This document shows positions 1-7,792 of a DNA stretch of 23,917 nucleotides, piece after piece (position 1 is the stretch's first letter; the number at the start of each line of letters is the position of its first letter). The position numbers were made by a program, and so were the translations under genes. The DNA is from Ectocarpus siliculosus. Lineage: Eukaryota; Sar; Phaeophyceae; Ectocarpales; Ectocarpaceae. The notes under the pieces were generated by a model, which worked only from the letters and a program-made list of their open reading frames with translations, did no database searches and had not been told where the DNA came from. The stretch lies in the NCBI GenBank assembly GCA_000310025.1, contig FN649730.1:1804685-1828601 (forward strand). The letters run 5' to 3'.

Positions 1-109
1 CACACCAGTATGGGGGAAAGTATAACGTCCTTTTTTGGGGAAGGGGATTTGAACCCGCCCAGTGGTTTCCTTTTTCCCGCAGGCCCCTTGGTAATTCCCC
101 CCCCTCCCT

Positions 110-360
110 TTGTTCCCTTCAAAGTTTTTTGTTTTTCCCCCCCCCCCTTCTTCTTCCTTTCCACCCCTTCCATGGGTGCCTTCAAACGTTTTTGTTTTTC
201 CCCCCCCCCTTCATGGTCCTTTCCACACCTTCCATTGCTGCCTTCCAACGTTCTTGTGTTTACCCCCCCCCCGCCCCTCATCGCCCTTTCCACATCTCCC
301 ATTCGCTACCCTCCAACATTCTTGTCTCTACCCCCCCGTCCCCCCCCCCGTCCCCCCTTC
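110..360. repeat. Poly-C minisatellite, four ~62-69-bp units
   Basis: Units share TTCAAACGTTTTTGTTTTTC followed by C-runs, starting at about 118, 181, 243 and 311. They lie in an intron directly upstream of gene 1's first exon here. Proline-rich ORFs over it are by-products. Confidence 0.85.
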
Positions 361-392
361 TGGCCTCGGGTGTTTGTATGACGTTCGTTCAG

Positions 393-513
393 GCCGGGTG
401 CTGGAACCAGCGCCGCTAACAAAGATCGATGTATGTTCGGAGGAGACGACGGCGTATACTTGGGGGGGTCAGGCGCATGGGACTCCCTCGAGCGCCTGGA
501 GCAGCAGAGGGAG
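393..513 (+). CDS. Gene 1, internal exon (first in window)
   Basis: The acceptor CAG ends at 392 after a long C-rich tract, and the donor GAG|GTGAGG follows 513. The exon holds one base of a split codon plus 40 codons. It has a Gly-rich lead and then the start of the coiled coil (DSLERLEQQRE). It is open through the whole exon, and the frame is closed upstream by TGA 379-381, which lies in the intron. Confidence 0.55.
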
Positions 514-1755
514 GTGAGGTTCGAATCGCGTTGTAGCTATCGCCGCCGTCATGGGAGCGCATCACCGCTGCTGCTGCTGCTGCTGCAGCGCTGCTATGCA
601 TACAGCTACGTGTGTGTCCTTTGGCTTGGAAATTGTGTGTGGTGCGGCGGGTCTGTTGTTTGTAGCCCTCGTCCGCTAGCATGACCAATTTGATCGGCCA
701 GGGGTTGCTGTGTTGTTCTGTTGCACGACAGATGGGAAGTATGTAAGTATGATCGTGACCGGAGGGGGTGGTCCGCAGCAGTAAGACGAAAACAGAAAGT
801 TTTTTTCAGTTAACGTTTTGTGTGTGTGTGTGTGTGGGGGGGTCATCTTGAGGCCATTCATTCGTAAAAGGTGGTGGCGTGAATGAGACTTTCCCTCGGC
901 ACTGTTGGGATGCCGCAGGTGCAAGAAGGGATATTTTGGTTTGCACTCGGACTGTTCTTGTTTTCGTCGTTTGTCTCTTGTTTTTCTCACGTGAGATCTG
1001 AAGATCTGATCTGATCTGATCCATCCATGTTAGGCAGCGCCTTCTCTGCAGCACTCTTGAAAGGCACAGAACCGGATTTCGTGGTCAAGAGCTACATACA
1101 TGATGCCAAACTCTGGTTGCAGTGAAGCAGCATTGCTGAGAGAGCGTCCCATCACTTGGAGGAACAAATATGTAATCGGGGGATAGCACCCCCGGACCGA
1201 GGACACGTATTTTAGTAGTAAGGTTTTTGGCTGTTAAACTTTTGCCTCGACTTCGTCTCAGCGTGAAATTACACCAAAACTGTGCGCCGTCCTCCAGCCT
1301 GAAAAAACAAAAGGTTCACGAGTTTGTGTCTCGTGCACTATTCATTATCGTGAGGTGACGTCGGCATAGCATGCAACCTTGAACAATTGCTCCAATGGCA
1401 ACACTGATGTTGTTCCCGTTACCCCCCCCCTGTTGCTCTTGTATCATGCGATTCGATTCTCCTGATGTGGACTTACAGGAGCTAGGAAAGGAGCGTCTGA
1501 AGCTGGAGGCAGACAAGGCCAAGTTTTTGGAGGAGGCTGTGCACCGCGACAGCAAGAGCTTTGTATTTGCCTGTCCCCCGGCCACCCCGACCGCGGACAG
1601 CAGGTGATGTTGCTGTTGCTATTGCTGCTGCTACTGTTGCTGTTGCTGTTTGTTGTTGTAAATGATGATGAGACATCCATGTGGGTGTTGGTGATAGTGT
1701 TGATGTTTTTGTTTTTGTTTTTGTTTCTCCTGTTGCTGTTGTTACTGTTGTTGTG

Positions 1756-1795
<40 letters not shown>

Positions 1796-2262
1796 TTGTT
1801 GTTGTTGTTGTTGTTGTCAATGATGATGAGACGTTCATGTGGGTGTTGGTGATAGTGTTGATGTTTTTGTTTTTGTTTTTGTTTCTCCTGTTGCTGTTGT
1901 TACTGTTGTTGTGGTTGCTGCTAGCGCTACTGTTGATGGTTGGTAGTGCTACCGCGGTTTTGTGGTTGCTGCTGCTGCTGCTGCTTCTTTGTTGGTGTCA
2001 AATGAACAGCATCCTTACAAGTAAACACATGTGGCCTAACCTTCAGACCTCGACCTGTTGCTCTGTTGTCCACAGGTATGCGACTCCGGTCCACCATCAC
2101 GGAAAGGCGTTAGGAAACGGAAAGTTGACGGTCGCAGCGGCTAGCCCTGCCCCGAACGGGAGGGGGGGGGAAGCGGGGAACTTATCCCGGATGTCGTTCA
2201 CGCCTCCCACCGCCTCCCCAGACACAACAAAGCTGCTGGGAGCGCTTGGAATAGTTCCTTGA
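393..2262 (+). CDS. Gene 1: coiled-coil protein, 3' part (exons 393-513, 1479-1603, 2076-2262)
   Basis: Three exons join in phase: the donor after 513 is phase 0 to the acceptor before 1479, and the donor after 1603 is phase 2 to the acceptor before 2076. The first two exons together give a charged heptad-like helix reading SLERLEQQRE then ELGKERLKLEADKAKFLEEA, typical of a coiled coil. The tail is Pro/Ser/Thr/Gly-rich and ends at TGA 2260-2262. The 5' part lies outside the window, because the first exon opens with a partial codon after an acceptor at 391-392. The ELxKERxKLExDKAKFxEEA pattern loosely recalls the afadin/alpha-actinin-binding (ADIP/SSX2IP) family, but that is a guess and no function is assigned. 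The last codons fall inside the first unit of a 45-bp repeat array. Confidence 0.6.
514..1478 (+). other. Gene 1 intron
   Basis: A GT-AG intron of 965 bp. It contains a CTG microsatellite (567-588), a GT run (819-837) and a GATCT pentamer repeat (about 1000-1022). A poly-C tract (about 1422-1430) lies before the acceptor TTACAG|GAG. No other coding segment is seen. Confidence 0.5.
1479..1603 (+). CDS. Gene 1, coiled-coil exon
   Basis: The acceptor is ACTTACAG|GAG and the donor AGCAG|GTGATG. The exon has 41 codons plus two bases. It reads a Lys/Glu/Leu-rich helix (ELGKERLKLEADKAKFLEEA) followed by a Pro/Thr segment. The helix continues directly from the preceding exon, which supports the splice. 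Confidence 0.65.
1604..2075 (+). other. Gene 1 intron with CTG/TTG-rich tandem duplication
   Basis: A GT-AG intron of 472 bp made largely of CTG, TTG and GTTTTT repeats. It carries a ~107-bp duplication (see the repeat entry). The acceptor is TGTTGTCCACAG|G. Confidence 0.5.
1661..1925. repeat. 158-bp-offset tandem duplication in CTG/TTG tract
   Basis: The segment beginning AATGATGATGAGAC at 1661 recurs at 1819 and runs nearly identical for about 107 bp, including the run of GTTTTT units. The two copies are separated by a CTG then GTT run (about 1759-1816). Confidence 0.85.
2076..2262 (+). CDS. Gene 1, terminal exon
   Basis: The exon follows acceptor CCACAG, completes an AGG codon with the previous exon, and then has 61 codons and TGA. 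The product is low complexity (His, Gly, Ala, Pro, Ser, Thr), ending in TTKLLGALGIVP. The bases encoding LLGALGIVP and the stop match the consensus of the downstream 45-bp minisatellite, so the C-terminus appears to be part of that array. Confidence 0.55.
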
Positions 2263-2794
2263 GTTTAGCGCGCTGTTGCTGGGAGAGGTGGGGATAGTCC
2301 TCGAGTGGAAGGCTCTCGATGGCTGCGATACCTGAGGATGCTTCGTTGAGTGAAGCGCTTTCGGTTGCTGGGAGAGGTGGAGATGGTTCCTTGAGCGAAG
2401 TGCTCTCGATTGCTGGGAGAGCCCGGGATAGATCCTTGAGTAATTCGCTTTCGATGGCTGGGAAAGCTGGAGATAGCTCTTTGAGCGGAGCGCTTTCGAT
2501 TGCTGGGGCAGGTGGGGATAATTCCATGGGTGCAACGCTCTCGATTGTTCTGTGTAGCGCTTTCGATTGCTGGGAGAGCTTGGGATAATTCCTTGAGTGT
2601 AACACTCTCGATTCCTGGGAGACCTGTGTAGCGCTCTCGGTTTTGCCAGGAGTTCTCGGGGCGTCTGCGTCTTCGCCGTTGAGCTGCTGTAAAGACCCCG
2701 AGAAATCGGTTATGTTGAAGACATCGAGAGTTGATGTTGCCGCGGGAGGTCTCGGCGCAACGCGCTTGCCGCGTTGAGGGAATCGGCCAACCAT
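2198..2794 (-). CDS. Possible 15-residue-repeat ORF (198 aa), doubtful
   Basis: This minus-strand ORF begins MVGRFPQRGKR. It has about 60 non-repetitive residues (including STLDVFNITDFSGSLQQLNG) and then degenerate 15-residue repeats of the type ELSPALPAIESASLK. The repeat part is simply the antisense reading of the 45-bp array, and other frames are open too, so the length is not evidence of coding. The non-repetitive start looks more protein-like. It overlaps the end of gene 1 in antisense. It could be a small gene, the end of one, or chance. Confidence 0.2.
   Translation of the reverse strand: MVGRFPQRGKRVAPRPPAATSTLDVFNITDFSGSLQQLNGEDADAPRTPGKTESATQVSQESRVLHSRNYPKLSQQSKALHRTIESVAPMELSPPAPAIESAPLKELSPAFPAIESELLKDLSRALPAIESTSLKEPSPPLPATESASLNEASSGIAAIESLPLEDYPHLSQQQRAKLKELFQALPAALLCLGRRWEA
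2233..2640. repeat. 45-bp minisatellite (about 9 units)
   Basis: GCTGGGA-type unit starts fall at about 2235, 2278, 2322, 2367, 2412, 2457, 2502, 2569 and 2614. Five consecutive spacings are 44-45 bp, and one unit near 2546 is deleted. The unit consensus runs from GCTGGGAGAGGTGGGGATA to GCGCTTTCGATT. Because 45 is a multiple of three, several frames stay open on both strands. Confidence 0.9.
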
Positions 2795-4130
2795 CCGCCT
2801 TTGGAGGTTTTGATTGCGTTAAGCTCTGACGGGGCGACGACTGATCGTCGCCGCCGGTTGGCGAAGGACGGTCGAAGTATCGTTCGGACGACAGACACAC
2901 AACAGAAAAGGCAGTGTTCGTCGGTCTTGTCCATCCCGAGAGAGGAAAACCCCACGGAACCATCCCGTTTGCCGTGGTATCACCTCATCCCGTGGAGGAA
3001 ATGCCATCCCGTGAACAAACGACTCTTTTTGGACACTGATGTATGAGATATCCGGAGAACGCGATGGAACTACCTACCCTATCCGGCGATCTCCGAGAAC
3101 GAGAGGGGCAGCAAGATTCTGCATGCGGATAAACACTCAAGTCTCGCCGTTCATGAAAAGCTGGTTGGCAGGCTATTTGGATATGGTTGTAGCATGTTTG
3201 GATTTATTTTTATTTCCATGGGGATTACGAAGCCCCTGGACTGCCAGCCGGCCTGGGATGAATGGCTGCTGACCTGCTGGGCCCCCTAGAACCGAAGTTT
3301 TTGACTGTGGGATGAGACTTAGCCGGAGGGGGTGGGGGATGCTTCCTTGCTTTTGATTTGTAAACAAATAGGAATGAAAATCGGTTCGCCAAAAGCTGTC
3401 GAGTTTCTGGCCTTTGGATGATGAACCATTTTCGAGGGGGTCGCTATTATAGTAGCAGTTTTTTTGTTTTATTTTAGGCAGTCAGCGATCCCTCCAAGTA
3501 AGAGAGAAGACGAAACGTGTTGGATGGGTTTCGTATTGCCTCTTCTTTTTGGGGCGCGCGCGGGGGGGGGTTGTACGCTCATGTGTTGCATGCCTTGGCG
3601 GATAGACTATTGACCACGTGTCCTCGAGAGGACGAAAGGAGAAGGGCGAGCTGTCGTTGTCGTTGTCGATGTGTCTTATATTCTGTGCGTTAGTGTGCCG
3701 GCCATCAGTCTGTAGAGCGTCCGTTGATTTTTGCCGGTGGATGTTTTTGCGTGCTCCCCATAGCAGCAGTGCCGGCGGCGTTCGTCTCCCTTTCTTTGAG
3801 CCAGCTCAAGCGGGGGTGTAAAATGTAAATATTTTCAACTTTTAGGCGTTCACAGGTGCTGAAGAGGTTCAATGGCAAGTGAGCAGGGAGAGTGACAAAC
3901 TAAAAGAGTACATGATGAGCATATTGGTGCTTGTTTTTGTTTTGGTCAAGAAGACGGTGTGGTACATGCAGCACGTACTACGTGTGCTTGTGTGCGATGC
4001 TGCGCACCCGTCTAGTTTTGGGGAGACCGGGGGGAGGGGAGGGGAGGATCGAACCGAGCGATGACGCTGTTGCATCTGTGTCGTCTGCTTTTTGGTGGGG
4101 GCCCTCTCAAGGGGCAGCACATGCACAGCA
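2641..4130. other. Intergenic stretch between convergent genes, no gene seen
   Basis: Only short overlapping ORFs on both strands occur here, without exon-like composition or paired splice sites. About 3560-3645 carries one copy of the TGCATGCC repeat module (poly-G, TTGCATGCCTTGG, GTCCTCGAGAGGAC). Confidence 0.4.
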
Positions 4131-4558
4131 GTGGTGCGGTGCAATTATCGCCTCTTGGTTGTCGTCTTCGTTGTGTAATTTTCGTTACATTTTCCGGAGA
4201 ACCGAACATGAACGGCCGGCTTGCGGCGCGATGCACTGTGGTGCGGTGCAATTATCGCCTCTTGGTGGTCGTCTTCGTTGTGTAATTTTCCCGACATTTT
4301 CCGGAGAAACGACCATGAACGACCGGCTTGCGGCGCGATCCACAGTGGTGCGGTGCATTCATCGCCTCTTGGTTGTCGTCTTCGTTGTGTAATTTTCGTG
4401 ACATTTTCCGGAGAAACGAACATGAACGACCGGCTTGCGGCGCGATGCACAGTGGTGCGGTGCAATTTTCGCCTCTTGGTGGTCGTCTTCGTCATGTAAT
4501 TTTCGTGACATTTTCCGGAGAAACGAACATGAACGACCGGCTTGCGGCGCGGTGCAGC
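4131..4558. repeat. 107-bp tandem repeat, four copies
   Basis: GTGGTGCGGTGCA starts at 4131, 4238, 4345 and 4452, exactly 107 bp apart. The copies are highly similar, and each contains GTCGTCTTCGTTGTGTAATT and CATTTTCCGGAGAA. The unit is not a multiple of three. It gives shifting ORFs on both strands that I treat as shadows. Confidence 0.95.
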
Positions 4559-5215
4559 AAGCAATCAATGCACGTGCGCAGCAAAGAGTAGTCGAGATGG
4601 AGATGGGAAGCTTTTTAAAAGTGAGCGCTACCGTAACGGCGACACCGAAAAATTAATGATTCCTTCTGACGGCTGTCACGATGACAACTTCTGTGTCTCT
4701 TGTGCTCCACCGGGGAATCGAATCGAATCGAATCGAATCGAATCGAACGGAAGTAAGTAGAGGTGCTGCTTTTCGACCCGTTGGCATTGGACCGTCTTCA
4801 AGGTACCCGTTGGCATTAGGGCCGTCTTCTTTTTGGCCCCTTTGGCGTTGGGCCGTCTTGAGGGCAGACTGCGTGAGTATCGACGCGCTTTACAGCCAAC
4901 TGTCTTTTTGTTACTGCGTAGTACTTGCCGCGCAAGGTTAAAGAGCGGGTCAGCAATGATGGTGGCACACCCCTGTCACGCCGTGGCCAGACCGGTAAGC
5001 TGAAACAAAAGAAGCTTGTAAGGTCGACACTTTTTTTTCGTTTGGCACATAAATGGGTGATGGTACGCACATGTATGGTTTTTCTGTTTTCCGCTTTACC
5101 GGCGTGGCCAAAAACAAGTACTGCGCGAACTTTGTCCTGTTTGGTTTTCGCATGCATGTGGATCTTGTTTGTAGTGTGCCGTATACTGTGGGGAAGGATG
5201 CACCATTGTACTACT
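4559..5215. other. Intergenic, short simple repeats
   Basis: Contains a GAATC pentamer run (4714-4746) and three ~33-bp degenerate units around GTTGGCATTGGRCCGTCTTC (about 4780-4862). A short exon-like piece (about 4940-4994, before a GTAAGC) cannot be linked to any gene. Confidence 0.4.
4714..4746. repeat. GAATC pentanucleotide microsatellite
   Basis: Six to seven tandem GAATC units. Confidence 0.95.
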
Positions 5216-5443
5216 GTCGTAGGTGACGTAAGATATCACACCCCCTGGGTCGATTTTTCAAAGCTCGAGTACTCCGCGAAGTGGACGTAGAAATCAACGG
5301 AGATGTTTTCGGATACATGATGGAGACGGTTCCAACTCTTCGGTACCAGCACTCTCTTCTGCTTGTGGAGTAGACTACATAGTAGAGCTTTGAAAATCGG
5401 TGCAGGGGGGGGGTTGGTTACCTCCGTCATGTCGCCTACGGTA
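5216..5443. mobile_element. MITE (TA-type family), intergenic copy
   Basis: The ends are inverted copies: GTAGGTGACGTAAGATATCA at the left and CATGTCGCCTACGGTA at the right. Inner inverted segments are TTTTTCAAAGCTCGAGTACT and TAGAGCTTTGAAAATCGGTG. Length is about 228 bp and no ORF is needed. It belongs to the same family as the copies near 11.7, 13.1, 14.1, 19.8 and 22.5 kb. Confidence 0.8.
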
Positions 5444-6382
5444 CTACTCTGGTTTCTGGTGTAGCGACACTCAGAAAGAAGTATTCTCAAAGTATCGTGT
5501 ACTTTTGTGTGCGTCTTTATGATTGGCATCGACCGCGCTAACCGTGTGTGTATGTGCAGCCTTATTGAGGTTGCTGGGGTCTGACTTTGTTACTTTTGCC
5601 CCGAGTGTGCTGCTGCATTTCGCAGGTTTTCTGCGTTGAGGTGTTTTGATATTCGATATATTGCTAAGCAGTACAAAATATAACTGCTGTTGCATGAAGT
5701 AGGTGACAACACTACTAAAACTTGATGACAACTTGATGGCGTTTTTCTTTGTCGCACGCCGAGCAAAACTTGAATGGTCGATGATTCCTTGTATGTATGA
5801 AGATCGACACAAATTCGTGTTTGGTTTCTTCTGCAAAAGCCCTTACCCAGAGGTTGGGACAGAAGATTTTTAATTTGTAATGTTTCCAACTTGAACTAGG
5901 TGGGGACAAGAAGCGGGCAGCAAGCGAAGTCTGAAGTCTTGGGGGACTTGCTTTTTTGTTCGCAAAAATTGCCTTGGGTCACGGGGTAGATGCATGAAAA
6001 CTAAGTGTGGAGCAGTACAAAAGCAGTAGCGGTCGCTGTAAAAGGCCGTATTAACAAGGCAGGTCGCCCGGGGCCAATGAAATTTTGTGACCCAAGACAA
6101 AGAAGAATTCAAGTCGTCTTATTCCCTGAATAGTGCCGGGATCCTGCCCGACTTAAGGCCCGGACAAATCCTTGGCACGCTACGGCCTTACATATCAATG
6201 CCGCTGTAGCTCTGACAGATATTTTTTCCTACCGATATCGTGTGGGCGGTTGTGATGAAGACGACGGCAGGAGGAAGTGGATGTGGAAAGTGGTTTGTGT
6301 AGGTTCTGCCGGTTGTATTTTTACCGGCGTCTTGGGTTCCTCAAGGTCAGGTTGCTGTGTGCCTCCACACACCCACCTACTA
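5444..6382. other. Intergenic, no gene seen
   Basis: One fragment at 5521-5550 (GGCATCGACCGCGCTAACCG) matches the repeat found several times at 21.78-22.8 kb. Otherwise only short ORFs without splice or composition support. Confidence 0.4.
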
Positions 6383-6546
6383 CAGCAGTGCCGGTATTGT
6401 ATGTGTCCAGAGATTTCGTCAGCAATAACCCGGACACCGGCACCACTCAAATTCCATAACGACTTGGTATTTCAGTGTGTGCTAGCCGAAAACACCGGCG
6501 CTCAACCGGCACCCGGCACTATTCAACCGGCACTTGTAGGGCCCAC
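6383..6546. mobile_element. GTGCCGG-ended repeat element, copy 1
   Basis: It has AGTGCCGGTATTGT at the left and inverted ACCGGCACTATTCAACCGGC-type motifs at the right. The internal AACGACTTGGTATTTCAGTG matches, in inverse orientation, the element near the right end of the window. Boundaries are approximate. Confidence 0.6.
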
Positions 6547-7188
6547 TACTGTACCTACCTCCTTTTGCTGGGGGCGTATAATTCAGTGCAGGACGGCCGA
6601 TGGTCCGATTCTTCGCGCCTCGGGCGTTCGGCTGAAAAAAGTGCGTGGTTCGGAGAATCGGAGTGAACGTGATCATTCGTTCATTCATTCCCCATGTTTT
6701 TTTTAACGTTCTGTGAGTCTGTGAGACCTCTAGAGACCGCAACGGCCTCGTAGAGGAACAAGCAGCTTGGAAGAGGGTGCTTGGGAATTAATGTACCTGC
6801 TACAAGTAGTTTCTTTGCGTGCGTAATAACGCCGGTCTTGGCCGACAGAGAAAACCGCTGTTCTGTTGCGAGGGGCCGTGGGATAGAGACACGAGATATG
6901 GTGGTTGCTTCATCGATTTGTGCGATGGAGTTGGAGAATGTGGCTGACCAGGAAACCGACCGCACCATCCGTCTTTGACCAATCAGATCGTCCGCTCAGA
7001 CTTGTCACGGCTAAGTGTGTGATGGTGCTTGAGTGGTTCGCGAAGCGGCCTCCGTGTCCTGCACAGTTTTTTTTTTCGAATATAGGAATCCAAATCAATT
7101 CTAGGTTGTCTCCGTGGGTGATGTTTCGATCGCGTAGAAAGAACCAAAGAAGAGGTGCCCCGAAACAAAACGGCCCTTGTAGGGATTC
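6547..7188. other. Intergenic, no gene seen
   Basis: Short ORFs on both strands only, with no exon-like reading or repeat structure recognised. Confidence 0.35.
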
Positions 7189-7413
7189 CAATCAATGGAA
7201 TCCCACATTGTCTTAGTGAATGACGTTGTTCACCAATCAATGGAATCCCACATTGTCTTAGTGAATGACGTTGATCACCAATCAATGGAATCCCACATTG
7301 TCTTAGTGAATGACGTTGATCACCAATCAATGGAATCCCAGATTGTCTTAGTGAATGACGTTGATCACCAATCAATGGAAGCCCAGATTGTGTTAGTGCA
7401 TGACTTTGATCAC
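7189..7413. repeat. 45-bp tandem repeat, five copies
   Basis: CAATCAATGGAATCCCA starts at 7189, 7234, 7279, 7324 and 7369, exactly 45 bp apart. Only a few substitutions separate copies, mostly in the last one. On the plus strand it gives a 76-codon ORF (7195-7425) of repeats MESHIVLVNDVDHQS. Several differences between copies change the amino acid, and there is no upstream gene context, so I call it a minisatellite. Confidence 0.95.
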
Positions 7414-7658
7414 CGTCGTCGGTAAACCAAGATGTGCTTCGAAAAACGCCTGCCTCTAGGAACCAATAAACTAACATGGCGGTGACATCGGATCATCGTC
7501 ACCAAATCCACACATGTGCTTCTAGACACGCTTCGTTCTGTTCAACTGACGGGACACAGCCCCTGCCACCATAACAATGAATGATCCTGCGCTGGTTCGG
7601 CCGTCAAGTGCGTACGCACACACACATCCGCAAAAAACCATGCACGCGCCACAAACGT

Positions 7659-7792
7659 CTACATGTCCTCGAAGATATCAAACTCGGCTTCTTCGTCGTC
7701 GTCCACGCTGCCCCCGCTCCCCGCGGAAGAAGGCTCGAACAAAAAGCCTCCATCCTTGTCGTCCTCCTCCTCCTCTTGGGTGCCTTCATCTC
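7659..7792 (-). CDS. Gene 2 exon 8 (acidic tail and stop)
   Basis: The acceptor is TTTGTTCAG|GA. It completes a Gly codon from exon 7, then has 43 codons and TAG at 7659-7661. The tail is rich in Asp and Glu (TQEEEEDDKDGG, then SVDDDEEAEFDIFEDM). Such tails are common in RNA-binding proteins; its partner is unknown. Confidence 0.8.

Noticed and set aside
44-60. GGATTTGAACCC, which inverted looks like a tRNA B box
   Set aside because: The surrounding sequence does not fold into acceptor, D and anticodon arms on the minus strand.
10-517. Three overlapping proline/phenylalanine-rich ORFs on the plus strand
   Set aside because: They are translations of the poly-C minisatellite in all frames, with no start or splice support.
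1604-1852. Poly-leucine/valine ORFs
   Set aside because: Produced by CTG and TTG repeats inside an intron.
4145-4591. Several ORFs on both strands with repeated motifs such as RRDALWCGAI
   Set aside because: All frames stay open across the 107-bp repeat, and the unit is not a multiple of three.
4940-4994. Short exon-like segment (KERVSNDGGTPLSRRGQ) before a GTAAGC
   Set aside because: No good acceptor and no partner exon could be found, so it is only mentioned in the intergenic entry.
7189-7413. Evenly spaced direct repeats that could be mistaken for a CRISPR array
   Set aside because: The whole 45-bp unit is repeated with no variable spacers, and the host is eukaryotic.
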